The translations under genes and the position numbers were made by a program. Below are positions 1-8,774 of a stretch of 64,000 nucleotides of DNA, piece by piece. Source of the stretch: Pseudomonas pisciculturae (GTDB lineage: Bacteria; Pseudomonadota; Gammaproteobacteria; Pseudomonadales; Pseudomonadaceae); NCBI RefSeq assembly GCF_015461805.1, contig NZ_JACVZE010000004.1:533631-597630 (forward strand), given 5' to 3'. Under the pieces are notes generated by a model. It was not told where the DNA came from. It did no database searches and worked only from the letters and a program-made list of their open reading frames with translations. Within the stretch, counting starts at the first letter, position 1. Each line of letters begins with the position of its first letter.

Positions 1-81
1 CAGGCAAGCCAGCTCCCACAGTTGACTGCATTCCAAAGGATGTACTCGGTCAACTGTGGGAGCTGGCTTGCCTGCGATAGC
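1..81. repeat. REP doublet (REPIN-like), 'GGCTTGCC' subtype, left of pabB
   Basis: Two inverted REP arms (CAGGCAAGCCAGCTCCCACA and its complement) flank a short spacer that contains GCATTCCAAAGGATGTACTC. The same spacer recurs in the doublet right of pabB. The element can fold into a long hairpin. REP doublets of this kind are typical of intergenic DNA in fluorescent pseudomonads and are thought to be moved by RAYT transposases acting in trans. Confidence 0.9.
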
Positions 82-196
82 ATTCGTAAAAACACCCTCC
101 CATCAGAATGTGCCCACATTCCAGCTGCCCCTAGGACCAAACCCTTCAGCGGATTACAATCCCCTCCCCCAAGCCAACGGCTGATCCATCCCGCGC

Positions 197-1540
197 ATGT
201 CAACCTGCTCCGTACACCCACTGCCCTACCGGGCCAACCCCGCCGAGTATTTCGCGGCGATTCGCCATGCACCCGGCGCGGTGCTGCTGGACAGCGGCCG
301 CCCGGTGGCCGAGCGTGGGCGTTATGACCTGCTCAGTGCCTGGCCTCTGGAAACCTTGACGGTATCGCCTGACGAAAGCGGCAGCGACTTCCTGCAACGC
401 CTGCGGCAAAACCTCACGCAGATGGGTGAGGCGAATTTGCCGGCTGGTTATGAACTGCCCTTCGCCGGCGGCTTGATCGGCTACCTGAGCTACGACTTCG
501 GCCGGCATTTGGAGCAGATGCCCACCTTGGCCGCCGACGACCTGCACCTGCCGGATGCACGCTTTGGGCTATACGCCTGGGCGCTGATCAGCGATCACCA
601 GGCGCAGACCAGCCAGCTTGTCTTCCATCCGGCATGTGTCGATAGCGAGCGCCAACGCCTGATTGGGTTGTTCAGCGCGCAGATGCTCGACACGCCTGCC
701 ACCTTCAAACTCCAAGGCCCTATGGCCCCGGACCTCACCGCCGAGGCTTATCGCCAGGCCATTGTGCGCATCCAGGACTATATCCAGGCCGGCGACTGCT
801 ACCAGGTCAACTTTGCCCAGCGCTTTCGTGCGCCCTGTCTCGGTGACCCATGGGTGGCCTATTGCGCGTTGCGCGAAGCGTGCCCCACGCCGTTTTCCGG
901 ATTCCAGAGCCTGCCGGATGACGGCGCGGTACTGAGCCTGTCACCAGAGCGTTTCGTGCGCATCAGCGAGCGCCATGTCGAAACCCGCCCGATCAAAGGC
1001 ACCCGCCCCCGTGGTTTAACACCCGCAGAAGACGCCGCCAACGCCGCCGAACTGCTGGCCAGCCCCAAGGACCGCGCTGAAAACCTGATGATCGTCGACC
1101 TGCTGCGCAACGACCTCGGCCGCACCTGCCGCACCGGCTCGGTGAGTGTGCCGGAGCTGTTCAGCCTCGAAAGCTACCCCAACGTGCACCATCTGGTGAG
1201 CAGCGTGATCGGTGAACTGGCCGACGACAAAGACGCCCTCGACCTGATCGCCGGCAGCTTCCCCGGCGGCTCCATCACCGGCGCCCCGAAGATCCGCGCC
1301 ATGCAGATCATCGACGAACTGGAACCGACCCGGCGCGGGCTGTACTGCGGCTCATTGGTCTATCTGGATGTGCGCGGCGAGATGGACAGTTCCATCGCCA
1401 TCCGCAGCTTGCTGGTCAAGGATGGGCAGGTGTGCTGCTGGGGCGGCGGCGGGATTGTCGCGGACTCGCAGTGGGAGGCGGAGTATCAGGAGTCGCTGAC
1501 GAAGGTGCGGGTGTTGCTGCAGACACTGGAAGGTTTGTAG
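197..1540 (+). CDS. pabB: Aminodeoxychorismate synthase component I
   Basis: Converts chorismate plus ammonia (from the glutaminase subunit PabA) to 4-amino-4-deoxychorismate, the first step of p-aminobenzoate and folate synthesis in the cytosol. The 447-residue protein has the usual length and the chorismate-binding motifs in order: PIKGTRPRG near residue 265, DRAENLMIVDLLRNDLGR near 297 and FPGGSITGAPKIRAMQ near 355. An N-terminal TrpE/PabB-like domain precedes them. The later enzyme of the branch, PabC, is encoded near 57 kb in the same window. The gene stands alone between two REP doublets; the start has only a weak ribosome-binding site, so a slightly different start is possible. TrpE is less likely because of the PIKGT lysine motif and gene context. 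Confidence 0.93.
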   Translation: MSTCSVHPLPYRANPAEYFAAIRHAPGAVLLDSGRPVAERGRYDLLSAWPLETLTVSPDESGSDFLQRLRQNLTQMGEANLPAGYELPFAGGLIGYLSYDFGRHLEQMPTLAADDLHLPDARFGLYAWALISDHQAQTSQLVFHPACVDSERQRLIGLFSAQMLDTPATFKLQGPMAPDLTAEAYRQAIVRIQDYIQAGDCYQVNFAQRFRAPCLGDPWVAYCALREACPTPFSGFQSLPDDGAVLSLSPERFVRISERHVETRPIKGTRPRGLTPAEDAANAAELLASPKDRAENLMIVDLLRNDLGRTCRTGSVSVPELFSLESYPNVHHLVSSVIGELADDKDALDLIAGSFPGGSITGAPKIRAMQIIDELEPTRRGLYCGSLVYLDVRGEMDSSIAIRSLLVKDGQVCCWGGGGIVADSQWEAEYQESLTKVRVLLQTLEGL

Positions 1541-1556
1541 TGACTGGGCGGACCTC

Positions 1557-1639
1557 TTCGCGAGCAAGCCCGCTCCCACATTTGACCGCATTCCAAAGGA
1601 TGTACTCGGTCAAAAGTGGGAGCTGGCTTGCCTGCGATA
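1557..1639. repeat. REP doublet right of pabB
   Basis: Inverted arms GCAAGCCCGCTCCCACA and TGGGAGCTGGCTTGCCTGCG surround a spacer nearly identical to that of the doublet at position 1. The left arm carries the GCGAGCAAGCCCGC variant, so the doublet combines two REP subtypes. Confidence 0.85.
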
Positions 1640-1663
1640 AGGCCACCAGCCGCGCTGAAAGGC

Positions 1664-2281
1664 TTACAGGCTCAACGCCCGATTCGACGCCTTGATAAAT
1701 TCCTGCTTCAACGCCTCAAACGTATGCACCGCCGGAAACTGCGGGAACTCGCGAATCACATTCTCCGGCGCATGGAACAAAATCCCACGGTCGGCTTCGC
1801 CCAGCATGGTGGTGTCGTTGTAGGAATCGCCGGCGGCGATCACGCGGTAGTACAGGCTCTTGAACGCCAGTACCGACTGACGCTTGGGGTCTTTCTGGCG
1901 CAGTTGGTAACTCACTACACGGTCATTGTCGTCGGTGATAAGCCGGTGGCACAGCAGCGTAGGGAAACCCAGTTGGCGCATCAGCGGCTGGGAAAACTCG
2001 TAGAACGTGTCGGACAGGATCACCACCTGGAAGCGCTCGCGCAGCCAGTTGACGAATTCGATGGCGCCGTCCAGCGGCTTGAGGGTGGCGATCACCTCTT
2101 GGATGTCGCCGAGCTTGAGCCCGTGTTCGTCGAGGATGCGCAGGCGTTGCTTCATCAGCACGTCGTAGTCGGGAATGTCCCGCGTGGTGGCCCGCAGGGA
2201 TTCAATACCGGTTTTTTCGGCGAAGGCGATCCAGATTTCCGGAACCAGCACCCCTTCCAGGTCGAGACAGGCAATTTCCAC
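1664..2281 (-). CDS. thrH: Phosphoserine phosphatase / homoserine phosphotransferase ThrH
   Basis: HAD-superfamily enzyme that in P. aeruginosa dephosphorylates phosphoserine and can move the phosphate to homoserine, linking serine and threonine synthesis. At 205 residues it matches ThrH length. The HAD motif I is the variant LDLEGVLVP (Asp nucleophile, Glu instead of the second Asp), motif II is the serine/threonine of ILSDTFYEF, and motif IV is AAGDSYNDTTML. The gene is divergent from cysH, the same order as pabB-thrH-cysH in P. aeruginosa. It starts at an ATG with GAGTG upstream. Confidence 0.93.
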   Translation of the reverse strand: MEIACLDLEGVLVPEIWIAFAEKTGIESLRATTRDIPDYDVLMKQRLRILDEHGLKLGDIQEVIATLKPLDGAIEFVNWLRERFQVVILSDTFYEFSQPLMRQLGFPTLLCHRLITDDNDRVVSYQLRQKDPKRQSVLAFKSLYYRVIAAGDSYNDTTMLGEADRGILFHAPENVIREFPQFPAVHTFEALKQEFIKASNRALSL

Positions 2282-2433
2282 AAGACACTCCCATTAGATG
2301 TTGTTAGTTGAGCGAGCAAAAGGACTGCCGAACTCTAGCGATTCAAGCTCGCCGCCGCAACGCAGAGCGGATTTTGATACCATCGCTCCCCTATAGAGCG
2401 CTCAGCGCCACTGACCTTGTAGGAACCGTCCTG

Positions 2434-3168
2434 ATGAACCAAGCTTTCGACGTCGTTGAACTCGCCGCGACCTATGCCAACAAGTCTGCCCAGGACATTC
2501 TCAAGCTGGCGTTCAGCCAGTTCGGTGATGACCTGTGGATTTCCTTCAGTGGCGCCGAGGACGTGGTGCTGGTGGACATGGCCTGGAAGCTGAACAAGAA
2601 CGTCAAAGTGTTCAGCCTCGACACTGGCCGGCTGCACCCGGAAACCTATCGGTTTATCGAGCAGGTGCGCGAGTTCTACAAGATCGACATCGAATTGATC
2701 TCGCCGGACCAGACCAAGCTGGAACCTTTCGTCAAGGAAAAGGGCCTGTTCAGCTTCTACAAGGACGGCCACGGCGAATGCTGTGGCGTGCGCAAGATCG
2801 AACCCTTGCGCCGCAAACTGTCTGGCGTGAGCGCCTGGGCCACCGGCCAGCGCCGCGACCAGAGCCCCGGCACCCGCAGCCAGGTGGCGGCCTTGGAGAT
2901 TGATAGTGCCTTCTCTACGCCGGAACGCACCCTTTACAAATTCAACCCATTGGCACAGATGACCAGCGAGGAAATCTGGGGCTATATCCGCATGCTGGAG
3001 CTGCCGTACAACAGCCTGCATGAGCGTGGTTTTATCAGCATCGGCTGCGAGCCTTGCACACGGCCGGTGTTGCCGAACCAGCATGAGCGCGAGGGTCGCT
3101 GGTGGTGGGAAGAGGCCACGCAGAAGGAATGTGGGCTGCATGCGGGGAATATCATCAGCAAGGCGTGA
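2434..3168 (+). CDS. cysH: Assimilatory adenylyl-sulfate (APS) reductase
   Basis: Reduces activated sulfate to sulfite with thioredoxin during cysteine synthesis. The PAPS-reductase fold begins with the [10 protein letters not shown] nucleotide-binding loop. The pairs [11 protein letters not shown] and GCEPCTRP supply the four cysteines of a 4Fe-4S cluster, the mark of the bacterial APS-using form rather than the E. coli PAPS form. The start is set at the ATG preceded by AGGAAC; a longer in-frame extension from 2308 has no ribosome-binding site and would run into the promoter region shared with thrH. The protein is 244 residues. Confidence 0.95.
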   Translation: MNQAFDVVELAATYANKSAQDILKLAFSQFGDDLWISFSGAEDVVLVDMAWKLNKNVKVFSLDTGRLHPETYRFIEQVREFYKIDIELISPDQTKLEPFVKEKGLFSFYKDGHGECCGVRKIEPLRRKLSGVSAWATGQRRDQSPGTRSQVAALEIDSAFSTPERTLYKFNPLAQMTSEEIWGYIRMLELPYNSLHERGFISIGCEPCTRPVLPNQHEREGRWWWEEATQKECGLHAGNIISKA

Positions 3169-3201
3169 AGCTGATGCGATAGACATGTCGGGCGCGGTTT
3201 G

Positions 3202-3290
3202 TGTGGGAGCTGGCTTGCCTGCGATAGCGGTGTATCAGTTGATGTATTCATCACTGGCACACCGCTTTCGCGAGCAAGCCCGCTCCCACA
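3202..3290. repeat. REP doublet downstream of cysH
   Basis: A GTGGGAGCTGGCTTGCCTGCG arm (head trimmed) is followed about 40 bases later by the inverted GCGAGCAAGCCCGCTCCCACA arm. The two arms are of different REP subtypes. Confidence 0.85.
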
Positions 3291-3652
3291 TTTGTTTTTG
3301 CATTGCTCATTAAATATGTACACATACATGTAACCATCGGTGCCATTTATGTGTGCAATTTCTCTTCGACTGCACCATTGCGTAACACCTCTCCCCTTTT
3401 GATTTTCACCTTTGTGAATCGCCTAGTTCCTACTGAAAAATAAATACCTGTTCAACTGGTCAATTTATATTTCTTCAAATTCAGTAAGTTACTAAACCAA
3501 CCTATAAAAACGAAATTACCCACAGTTTTCATAGATCAAAAACTGGCACGCATGTGGCTTAAGGTGAAAAGCGCTTTGTATACAATAAATACAAAACCTA
3601 CATACACTTTGCCATCCGCGGCTTGCTCGCAGATGTGCTGGAGCCTGCCGGA
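3291..3652. other. AT-rich intergenic region upstream of the NCS1 permease
   Basis: No convincing gene is seen here. The stretch is clearly more AT-rich than its surroundings and holds several small palindromes, including GTACACATACATGTAAC and TTGTATACAA, as expected of a regulated promoter for the permease-racemase pair. Confidence 0.6.
3576..3585. promoter_or_regulatory. TTGTATACAA palindrome, candidate operator
   Basis: A perfect 10-bp palindrome lies about 68 bases before the permease start. TTGTATACAA-like sites are typical of FCD-type GntR repressors, which often control purine or hydantoin catabolism. The assignment is inference; no such regulator gene is adjacent. Confidence 0.35.
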
Positions 3653-5179
3653 ATGCGTACAAGCCTCTCGAATAACATCGCACTGGAACTGCCCTCCGCC
3701 CTGAACCCCGACGCAACCGGGCCAGGCCCGTTGGTGCTCAGCCCGCGCCTGCACAACAAGGATCTTGCGCCTACCAAGGTCGAAGGCCGACGCTGGGGGC
3801 GTTACAGCATCTTCGCGCTGTGGACCAATGACGTGCACAACATCGCTAACTACTCCTTTGCCATCGGCTTATATGCCTTGGGCCTGGGTGGCTGGCAGAT
3901 TCTGTTGTCACTGGGTATTGGCGCGGCGCTGGTGTATTTCTTTATGAACCTGTCGGGTTATATGGGGCAGAAGACCGGTGTGCCATTCCCGGTGATGAGC
4001 CGCATCAGTTTCGGCATCCACGGTGCGCAGATTCCGGCGCTGATCCGTGCGGTGATTGCGATTGCCTGGTTTGGTATTCAGACCTACCTGGCCTCGGTGG
4101 TTTTCCGCGTGTTGCTGACGGCGATTCATCCGGGCTTTGCCGAATACGACCACGATTCGATCCTCGGCCTGTCGTCCCTGGGCTGGGCGTGTTTCGTGGC
4201 GATCTGGCTGGTGCAACTGGTGATCCTGGCCTATGGCATGGAGATGGTGCGCCGCTACGAAGGCTTCGCCGGGCCGGTGATTTTGCTGACGGTGGCTTCA
4301 TTGGCCGGCTGGATGTACTTCCAAACCGGCGGCAACATCGCGTGGTCGATTCGCGAACCGCTGAGTGGCGGTGAGATGTGGCGCAATATCTTTGCCGGTG
4401 GCGCGCTGTGGCTGGCGATCTACGGCACGTTGATCCTCAACTTCTGCGACTTCGCCCGCTCCTCGCCGTGCCGTAAGACAATCCAAGTGGGTAACTTTTG
4501 GGGCCTGCCGGTGAATATCCTGGTGTTTGCCGCCATTACCGTGCTGCTGTGCGGCGGGCAGTTCCAGCTCAACGGCCGGGTGATTGAAAGCCCGACCGAA
4601 ATCATCGCCGCCATCCCGAATACCTTCTTCCTGGTGCTGGGTTGCCTGGCGTTCCTGATCGTCACCGTGGCGGTGAACATCATGGCCAACTTCGTCGCAC
4701 CCGCCTTTGTGCTGAGCAACCTGGCGCCCAAGTACCTGAACTTTCGCCGCGCCGGGTTGATCAGCGCCACGGTTGCCGTGCTGATCCTGCCTTGGAACCT
4801 CTACAACAGCCCGCTGGTGATCGTGTATTTCCTCTCCGGCCTGGGCGCGCTGCTGGGGCCGTTGTACGGGGTGATCATGGTCGATTACTGGCTGATCCGT
4901 AAAAGCCGGGTGGACGTGCTGCAACTGTATAGCGAAGACCCAAACGGGGTTTATTACTACAGCCGCGGGGTCAATTTGCGCGCAGTGGCGGCATTTATTC
5001 CTGCGGCCGTGATCGCCATTCTCCTGGCACTGTTGCCCGGCTTTGCCAGCGTCTCGCCGTTTTCCTGGATGTTTGGCGCCGGTATTGCAGGGCTGCTGTA
5101 CCTGCTGATCGCCAAGCGCCAGCCGTTCTACGCCGATGTCAGTGGCGAAAGCATTGCCGTCGATAACGTCAGTCATTAA
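3653..5179 (+). CDS. NCS1-family nucleobase/allantoin/hydantoin:cation symporter
   Basis: Inner-membrane importer of about 508 residues with roughly 12 hydrophobic segments. The N-terminal part contains the NCS1 signature around WTNDVHNIANYSFA and the conserved GVPFPVMSRISFG loop; NPNGVYYY-like and LIRK motifs follow near the C-terminus. The start is placed at the ATG with GGAG nine bases upstream; a TTG 30 bases earlier is less likely. The racemase gene follows after 12 bases and is surely co-transcribed, so the likely substrate is allantoin or another hydantoin. A uracil or cytosine permease is the alternative. Confidence 0.87.
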   Translation: MRTSLSNNIALELPSALNPDATGPGPLVLSPRLHNKDLAPTKVEGRRWGRYSIFALWTNDVHNIANYSFAIGLYALGLGGWQILLSLGIGAALVYFFMNLSGYMGQKTGVPFPVMSRISFGIHGAQIPALIRAVIAIAWFGIQTYLASVVFRVLLTAIHPGFAEYDHDSILGLSSLGWACFVAIWLVQLVILAYGMEMVRRYEGFAGPVILLTVASLAGWMYFQTGGNIAWSIREPLSGGEMWRNIFAGGALWLAIYGTLILNFCDFARSSPCRKTIQVGNFWGLPVNILVFAAITVLLCGGQFQLNGRVIESPTEIIAAIPNTFFLVLGCLAFLIVTVAVNIMANFVAPAFVLSNLAPKYLNFRRAGLISATVAVLILPWNLYNSPLVIVYFLSGLGALLGPLYGVIMVDYWLIRKSRVDVLQLYSEDPNGVYYYSRGVNLRAVAAFIPAAVIAILLALLPGFASVSPFSWMFGAGIAGLLYLLIAKRQPFYADVSGESIAVDNVSH

Positions 5180-5191
5180 TAAGGACTTTCC

Positions 5192-5920
5192 ATGCGAATC
5201 CTCGTGGTCAACGTCAACACCACCGAATCCATCACCGACACAATCGCCCAGCAGGCGCGGGCCGTGGCGGCGCCGGGCACCGAGATTGTCGGGCTCACGC
5301 CTTACTTCGGCGCAGAGTCGGTGGAGGGCAATTTTGAAAGCTACCTGGCGGCCATCGCAGTGATGGACCGGGTGATGGCCTATGACCAGCCGTTCGACGC
5401 GGTGATCCAGGCAGGCTACGGCGAGCACGGTCGCGAAGGCCTACAGGAACTGTTGAACGTGCCGGTGGTGGACATCACCGAAGCCGCCGCCAGCACCGCG
5501 ATGTTCCTCGGCCACGCCTATTCGGTGGTCACCACCCTGGACCGTACCGTGCCGCTGATCGAAGACCGCCTGAAACTCGCCGGCCTCTACCAGCGCTGCG
5601 CCTCGGTGCGAGCCAGCGGCATGGCCGTGTTGGAGCTGGAAGAAAACCCGTTGGCCGCCATGGAAGCCATCGTGCGCCAGGCGGAACTGGCCATCAGCGA
5701 AGACAAGGCTGAAGTGATCTGCCTGGGCTGCGGCGGCATGGCCGGGCTGGACGAGCAGATTCGCCAGCGTACCGGCGTGCCGGTGGTGGATGGGGTGACG
5801 GCGGCGGTGACGATTGCTGAGTCGTTGGTGCGGTTGGGGTTGTCGACATCGAAGATCAGGACTTATGCGACACCAAGGCCGAAGAAGGTCATTGGCTGGC
5901 CAGGGCAGTTCGGCCGCTGA
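5192..5920 (+). CDS. Asp/Glu/hydantoin racemase family protein, probable allantoin or hydantoin racemase
   Basis: Cytosolic 242-residue enzyme expected to interconvert hydantoin or allantoin enantiomers through two catalytic cysteines. The N-terminal MRILVVNVNTT and the C-terminal half with ICLGCGGMAGLDEQI and VPVVDGVTAAV are typical of the family. The second cysteine region (LGCGGM) is clear. The position equivalent to the first cysteine falls in the DAVIQAGYGEHG region, where no cysteine is seen; glycine occupies the usual site of the AFGDPG-type motif. It overlaps no gene and follows the NCS1 permease by 12 bases with AAGGAC as ribosome-binding site. Confidence 0.82.
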   Translation: MRILVVNVNTTESITDTIAQQARAVAAPGTEIVGLTPYFGAESVEGNFESYLAAIAVMDRVMAYDQPFDAVIQAGYGEHGREGLQELLNVPVVDITEAAASTAMFLGHAYSVVTTLDRTVPLIEDRLKLAGLYQRCASVRASGMAVLELEENPLAAMEAIVRQAELAISEDKAEVICLGCGGMAGLDEQIRQRTGVPVVDGVTAAVTIAESLVRLGLSTSKIRTYATPRPKKVIGWPGQFGR

Positions 5921-5928
5921 AAATCCAA

Positions 5929-6032
5929 TGTGGGAGGGGCGGTGCGACGATTCGACTTGCTCCCGATAGCGGTGTGTCAGTACCAGATAGGCTGACTGAT
6001 ATATCGCCATCGGGGGCAAGCCCCCTCCCACA
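5929..6032. repeat. REP doublet with a 16-17 bp variant insertion
   Basis: The left arm reads TGTGGGAGGGG, then CGGTGCGACGATTCGAC, then TTGCTCCCGATAGCGGT, so a short stretch interrupts the normal GGGGGCTTGC core. The right arm is the regular CGGGGGCAAGCCCCCTCCCA. The same insertion occurs in the doublet near 38.4 kb. Confidence 0.88.
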
Positions 6033-6051
6033 TTTTGAGCCGTGTTCAGTT

Positions 6052-6975
6052 TTAGATGGCACTGAACCGCCGCCCCAATTGCTGTTCGGCAAACTGTTCA
6101 ATGATGAAATCCACAAACGCCCGGGTCTTGCCGGGCAGCAATTTGTGTTCGGCGTAGTAAATGGAAATATTGCCATCGTCGACATACCAATCCGGCAACA
6201 CCCGCACCACCGCACCGCTGTGCAGAAACGGCACAGCCATCGGCATGCTCACCAACGCAATCCCCAAACCCTGGGCGCTGGCGCAGCAGGCGGCTTCGGA
6301 GTCGCTCATGGTCATGCTGGGTTTGAGTACCAATGGGCGGTGTTCACGTTCGCGGCTGGTCAATTGCCAGGACCGCACGCGCCCGGTCTGCGGAGAACGG
6401 ATAAGAATGCCGTGGCAGCGCGACAAATCTTCAGGCTCAGACACCGGCGGGCGCTGCGCCAGGTAACCCTTTGATGCCACCAGAACTCGGTGGGCTGGCG
6501 TCAACTTGCGCGCCACCACGCCTTGGGGCAACTCGAAACCGCCGCCGATGGCGGCATCGAAGCCTTGGCCAATCAGGTCCACCTGACGGTTATCAAAATG
6601 CCAGTCCGGGCTGATGTCCGGGAAACGCCGCATAAACTCGCCTATCAGCGGCACCACGTAGCGATTGCCAAACACCGTGCCCATGCTGACCTTGAGCGTG
6701 CCCACAGGCCGGCCTTCGGCGCTGGCCAGGTTGGCCACGGCATTTTGGATGGTAGTGAGACTGCCACTGACTTCGTCGAGGAACAGCTTGCCCGCTTCAG
6801 TCAGGGTGAGACGCCGCGTACTACGCTGGAACAGGCGTACACCCAGGCGCGCTTCGAGCTTGGCGACGCTTTTACCCACCGCTGCCGGTGTGAGACTCAG
6901 GTGCCGCGCCGCCTCGGCAAAACTGCCGCCTTCGGCGCTGCGCACAAAGCATTCGATACTGCCAAAGCTTTCCAT
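6052..6975 (-). CDS. LysR-family transcriptional regulator
   Basis: A 307-residue regulator with an N-terminal winged helix-turn-helix (SFAEAARHLSLTPAAVGKSVAKLEARLGVRLFQRSTRRLTLTEAG region, residues 16-60) followed by a LysR substrate-binding domain. It belongs to the CrgA/DhcR-like group by its start and by the VSMGTVFGNRYVVPLI stretch. It is divergent from the SDR gene, which it probably controls; a palindrome lies in the shared intergenic region. Confidence 0.9.
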   Translation of the reverse strand: MESFGSIECFVRSAEGGSFAEAARHLSLTPAAVGKSVAKLEARLGVRLFQRSTRRLTLTEAGKLFLDEVSGSLTTIQNAVANLASAEGRPVGTLKVSMGTVFGNRYVVPLIGEFMRRFPDISPDWHFDNRQVDLIGQGFDAAIGGGFELPQGVVARKLTPAHRVLVASKGYLAQRPPVSEPEDLSRCHGILIRSPQTGRVRSWQLTSREREHRPLVLKPSMTMSDSEAACCASAQGLGIALVSMPMAVPFLHSGAVVRVLPDWYVDDGNISIYYAEHKLLPGKTRAFVDFIIEQFAEQQLGRRFSAI

Positions 6976-6987
6976 ACCGTCCCACTC

Positions 6988-7002
6988 TAAACTTTTGGTT
7001 TA
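6988..7002. promoter_or_regulatory. Candidate LysR-type operator
   Basis: TAAACTTTTGGTTTA has perfect 5-bp inverted arms around a 5-bp centre, about 12 bases from the LysR start and 100 bases from the SDR start. LysR regulators usually bind an interrupted palindrome in the shared promoter region. Confidence 0.45.
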
Positions 7003-7101
7003 CACAGACTATAGCAATCACGGTCTACCGGGAGGGGCCGGTGAGGTCGATACTCGGTTCCAACAACAAGGCATCCCGCCTTGAACAGCTAGGAGATCGA
7101 C

Positions 7102-7848
7102 ATGACCACACAAAACCTCAGCGGCAAAGTCGCCTTGATTCAAGGCGGTTCCCGCGGTATCGGCGCCGCCATCGTCAAGCGCCTCGCGGCACAGGGCGCA
7201 GCAGTGGCCTTTACCTACGTGAGTTCGGCCGCCAAGGCTGAAGAATTACAGAACAGCGTGATCAGCGAAGGCGGCAAGGCCCTGGCGATCCACGCCGACA
7301 GCGCCAGTGCAGACGCGATTCGCAACGCCGTCAACGCCACCGTCGAAGCCTTTGGGCGCCTGGACATCCTGGTGAACAACGCCGGCGTACTGGCCATCGC
7401 ACCGCTGGAAGACTTCAAACTGGAAGACTTCGACCAGACCCTGGCCATCAACGTGCGCAGCGTGTTTATCGCGACTCAGGAAGCCGCCAAGCATATGGGT
7501 GATGGCGGCCGGGTGATCAATATCGGCAGCACCAACGCCGAGCGCATGCCCTTTGGCGGCGGTGGCCCATATGCGATGAGCAAGGCAGCGCTGGTGGGTT
7601 TGACCAAAGGTTTGGCGCGCGACCTGGGGCCTAAAGGCATCACCATCAACAACGTGCAACCTGGGCCGGTGGACACCGATATGAACCCGGCGAACAGTGA
7701 TTTTGCGGAGAGCTTGATTGGGTTGATGGCGGTGGGGCGGTATGGGCATGTGGAGGAGATTGCCAGCTTCGTTGCCTATCTGGCAGGCCCAGAGGCCGGG
7801 TACATCACCGGTGCCAGCTTGACCATCGACGGTGGCTTCAGCGCCTAG
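7102..7848 (+). CDS. Short-chain dehydrogenase/reductase (3-oxoacyl-ACP reductase-like)
   Basis: NAD(P)-dependent oxidoreductase of 248 residues. It has the classic SDR motifs: GGSRGIGAAI cofactor loop near residue 15, NNAGV near 93, catalytic Ser of INIGSTN, and YAMSK at about 159-163. The C-terminus ends in TGASLTIDGG. An AGGAG ribosome-binding site precedes the ATG. The substrate is unknown; neighbours suggest only control by the divergent LysR regulator. Not the fatty-acid-synthesis FabG, which is encoded near 60 kb. Confidence 0.9.
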   Translation: MTTQNLSGKVALIQGGSRGIGAAIVKRLAAQGAAVAFTYVSSAAKAEELQNSVISEGGKALAIHADSASADAIRNAVNATVEAFGRLDILVNNAGVLAIAPLEDFKLEDFDQTLAINVRSVFIATQEAAKHMGDGGRVINIGSTNAERMPFGGGGPYAMSKAALVGLTKGLARDLGPKGITINNVQPGPVDTDMNPANSDFAESLIGLMAVGRYGHVEEIASFVAYLAGPEAGYITGASLTIDGGFSA

Positions 7849-7873
7849 GATTCCAGGCACACTTAGAAACAAA

Positions 7874-7962
7874 TGTGGGAGGGGGCTTGCCCCCGATGGC
7901 GGTAGGTCAGCAACCAATAGGCTGACTGATACACCGCTATCGGGGGCAAGCCCCCTCCTACA
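7874..7962. repeat. REP doublet, CCCCCGAT subtype
   Basis: Arms TGTGGGAGGGGGCTTGCCCC and GGGGCAAGCCCCCTCCTACA are inverted around a spacer of about 40 bases with GCTGACTGAT. It separates the convergent SDR and HAD genes. Confidence 0.9.
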
Positions 7963-7978
7963 TTTTGACCATATTTAT

Positions 7979-8665
7979 TCAGCGCATTGGCGGCAAGCCA
8001 TAAGCCACCAAATCAAACTCCGCGAGTTTGCGGATGATCTGATCAGCATGGTGATACTTGCTGTCGGCCATGGCTTCATCGGGCACCGCGATGGCCGTCA
8101 TATTGGCCGCCTTCGCAGCCGTTACACCAAAGGGTGAATCCTCGAACACCAGGCAATCCTCAGGCGCCACGCCCAGACGTCGGGCAGCGGTGAGGAAGAT
8201 ATCCGGCGCAGGCTTGGCGGCGCCGACTTCCGGGTCGTCAGCCGTGACGATGGTGTTGAACAGGCTGAACCACTCGCGGTGCAACGTAGTCTTGTGGCCA
8301 AACGAATTGCGCGACGAACTAGTGCCCACGGCAATCGGAATATTGTGCGCCTTCAAGTGCCGCACCAACGCCTCGGCGCCGGGCATGCCCAGGGCCGTGG
8401 GGAAACGCTCACTCATAAGGGGTTCGCGGATCTTCAGGAACTCGGCGGGCGTGATCGGCAGGTCCAGCGCCTTCACCACGTAGTCAGCCAGGTCTTGGGC
8501 ACCGCGACCGATGATGTGCTGCTTGATCCCCCAGTCGTAGGTACGGCCGTAGCGTTCTGCGATGATCTGTGTGACTTCGGTGTAGATACCTTCCGTATCC
8601 AGCAACAAACCGTCCATATCGAAAATCACGGCCTTGATCGGGCCGGCGGTACGCGGTGCGTTCAT
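7979..8665 (-). CDS. HAD-IA hydrolase, pseudouridine-5'-phosphatase-like
   Basis: Cytosolic phosphatase of 228 residues. Motif I is IFDMDGLLLDTE, motif II the VGTSSSR serine/threonine region, motif III the lysine of GAAKPAPDIF, and motif IV VFEDSPFGVTAA. This is the beta-phosphoglucomutase/HDHD1 (GS1-like) group, which includes pseudouridine-monophosphate and small sugar-phosphate phosphatases. The start is at the ATG preceded by AAGGAT; a 29-residue longer reading lacks a ribosome-binding site. The physiological substrate is not known. Confidence 0.87.
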   Translation of the reverse strand: MNAPRTAGPIKAVIFDMDGLLLDTEGIYTEVTQIIAERYGRTYDWGIKQHIIGRGAQDLADYVVKALDLPITPAEFLKIREPLMSERFPTALGMPGAEALVRHLKAHNIPIAVGTSSSRNSFGHKTTLHREWFSLFNTIVTADDPEVGAAKPAPDIFLTAARRLGVAPEDCLVFEDSPFGVTAAKAANMTAIAVPDEAMADSKYHHADQIIRKLAEFDLVAYGLPPMR

Positions 8666-8774
8666 CAAAACAGATCCTTGGGGGGAAGGACTAAAAGGAT
8701 TCAGCACAATAACGGCCGCCCTCACCCACAGGCAACCCTTTAGACTGTGCACCCGCCCTTTCGAAGTGCCCGCG

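Noticed and set aside
2308..2433. Longer N-terminus for cysH
   Set aside because: The extra 42 residues are not part of the family, and AGGAAC lies before the internal ATG.
2335..3186. Long open frame of 283 codons opposite cysH
   Set aside because: It is antisense to a clear APS reductase and has low-complexity content typical of shadow frames in high-GC DNA.
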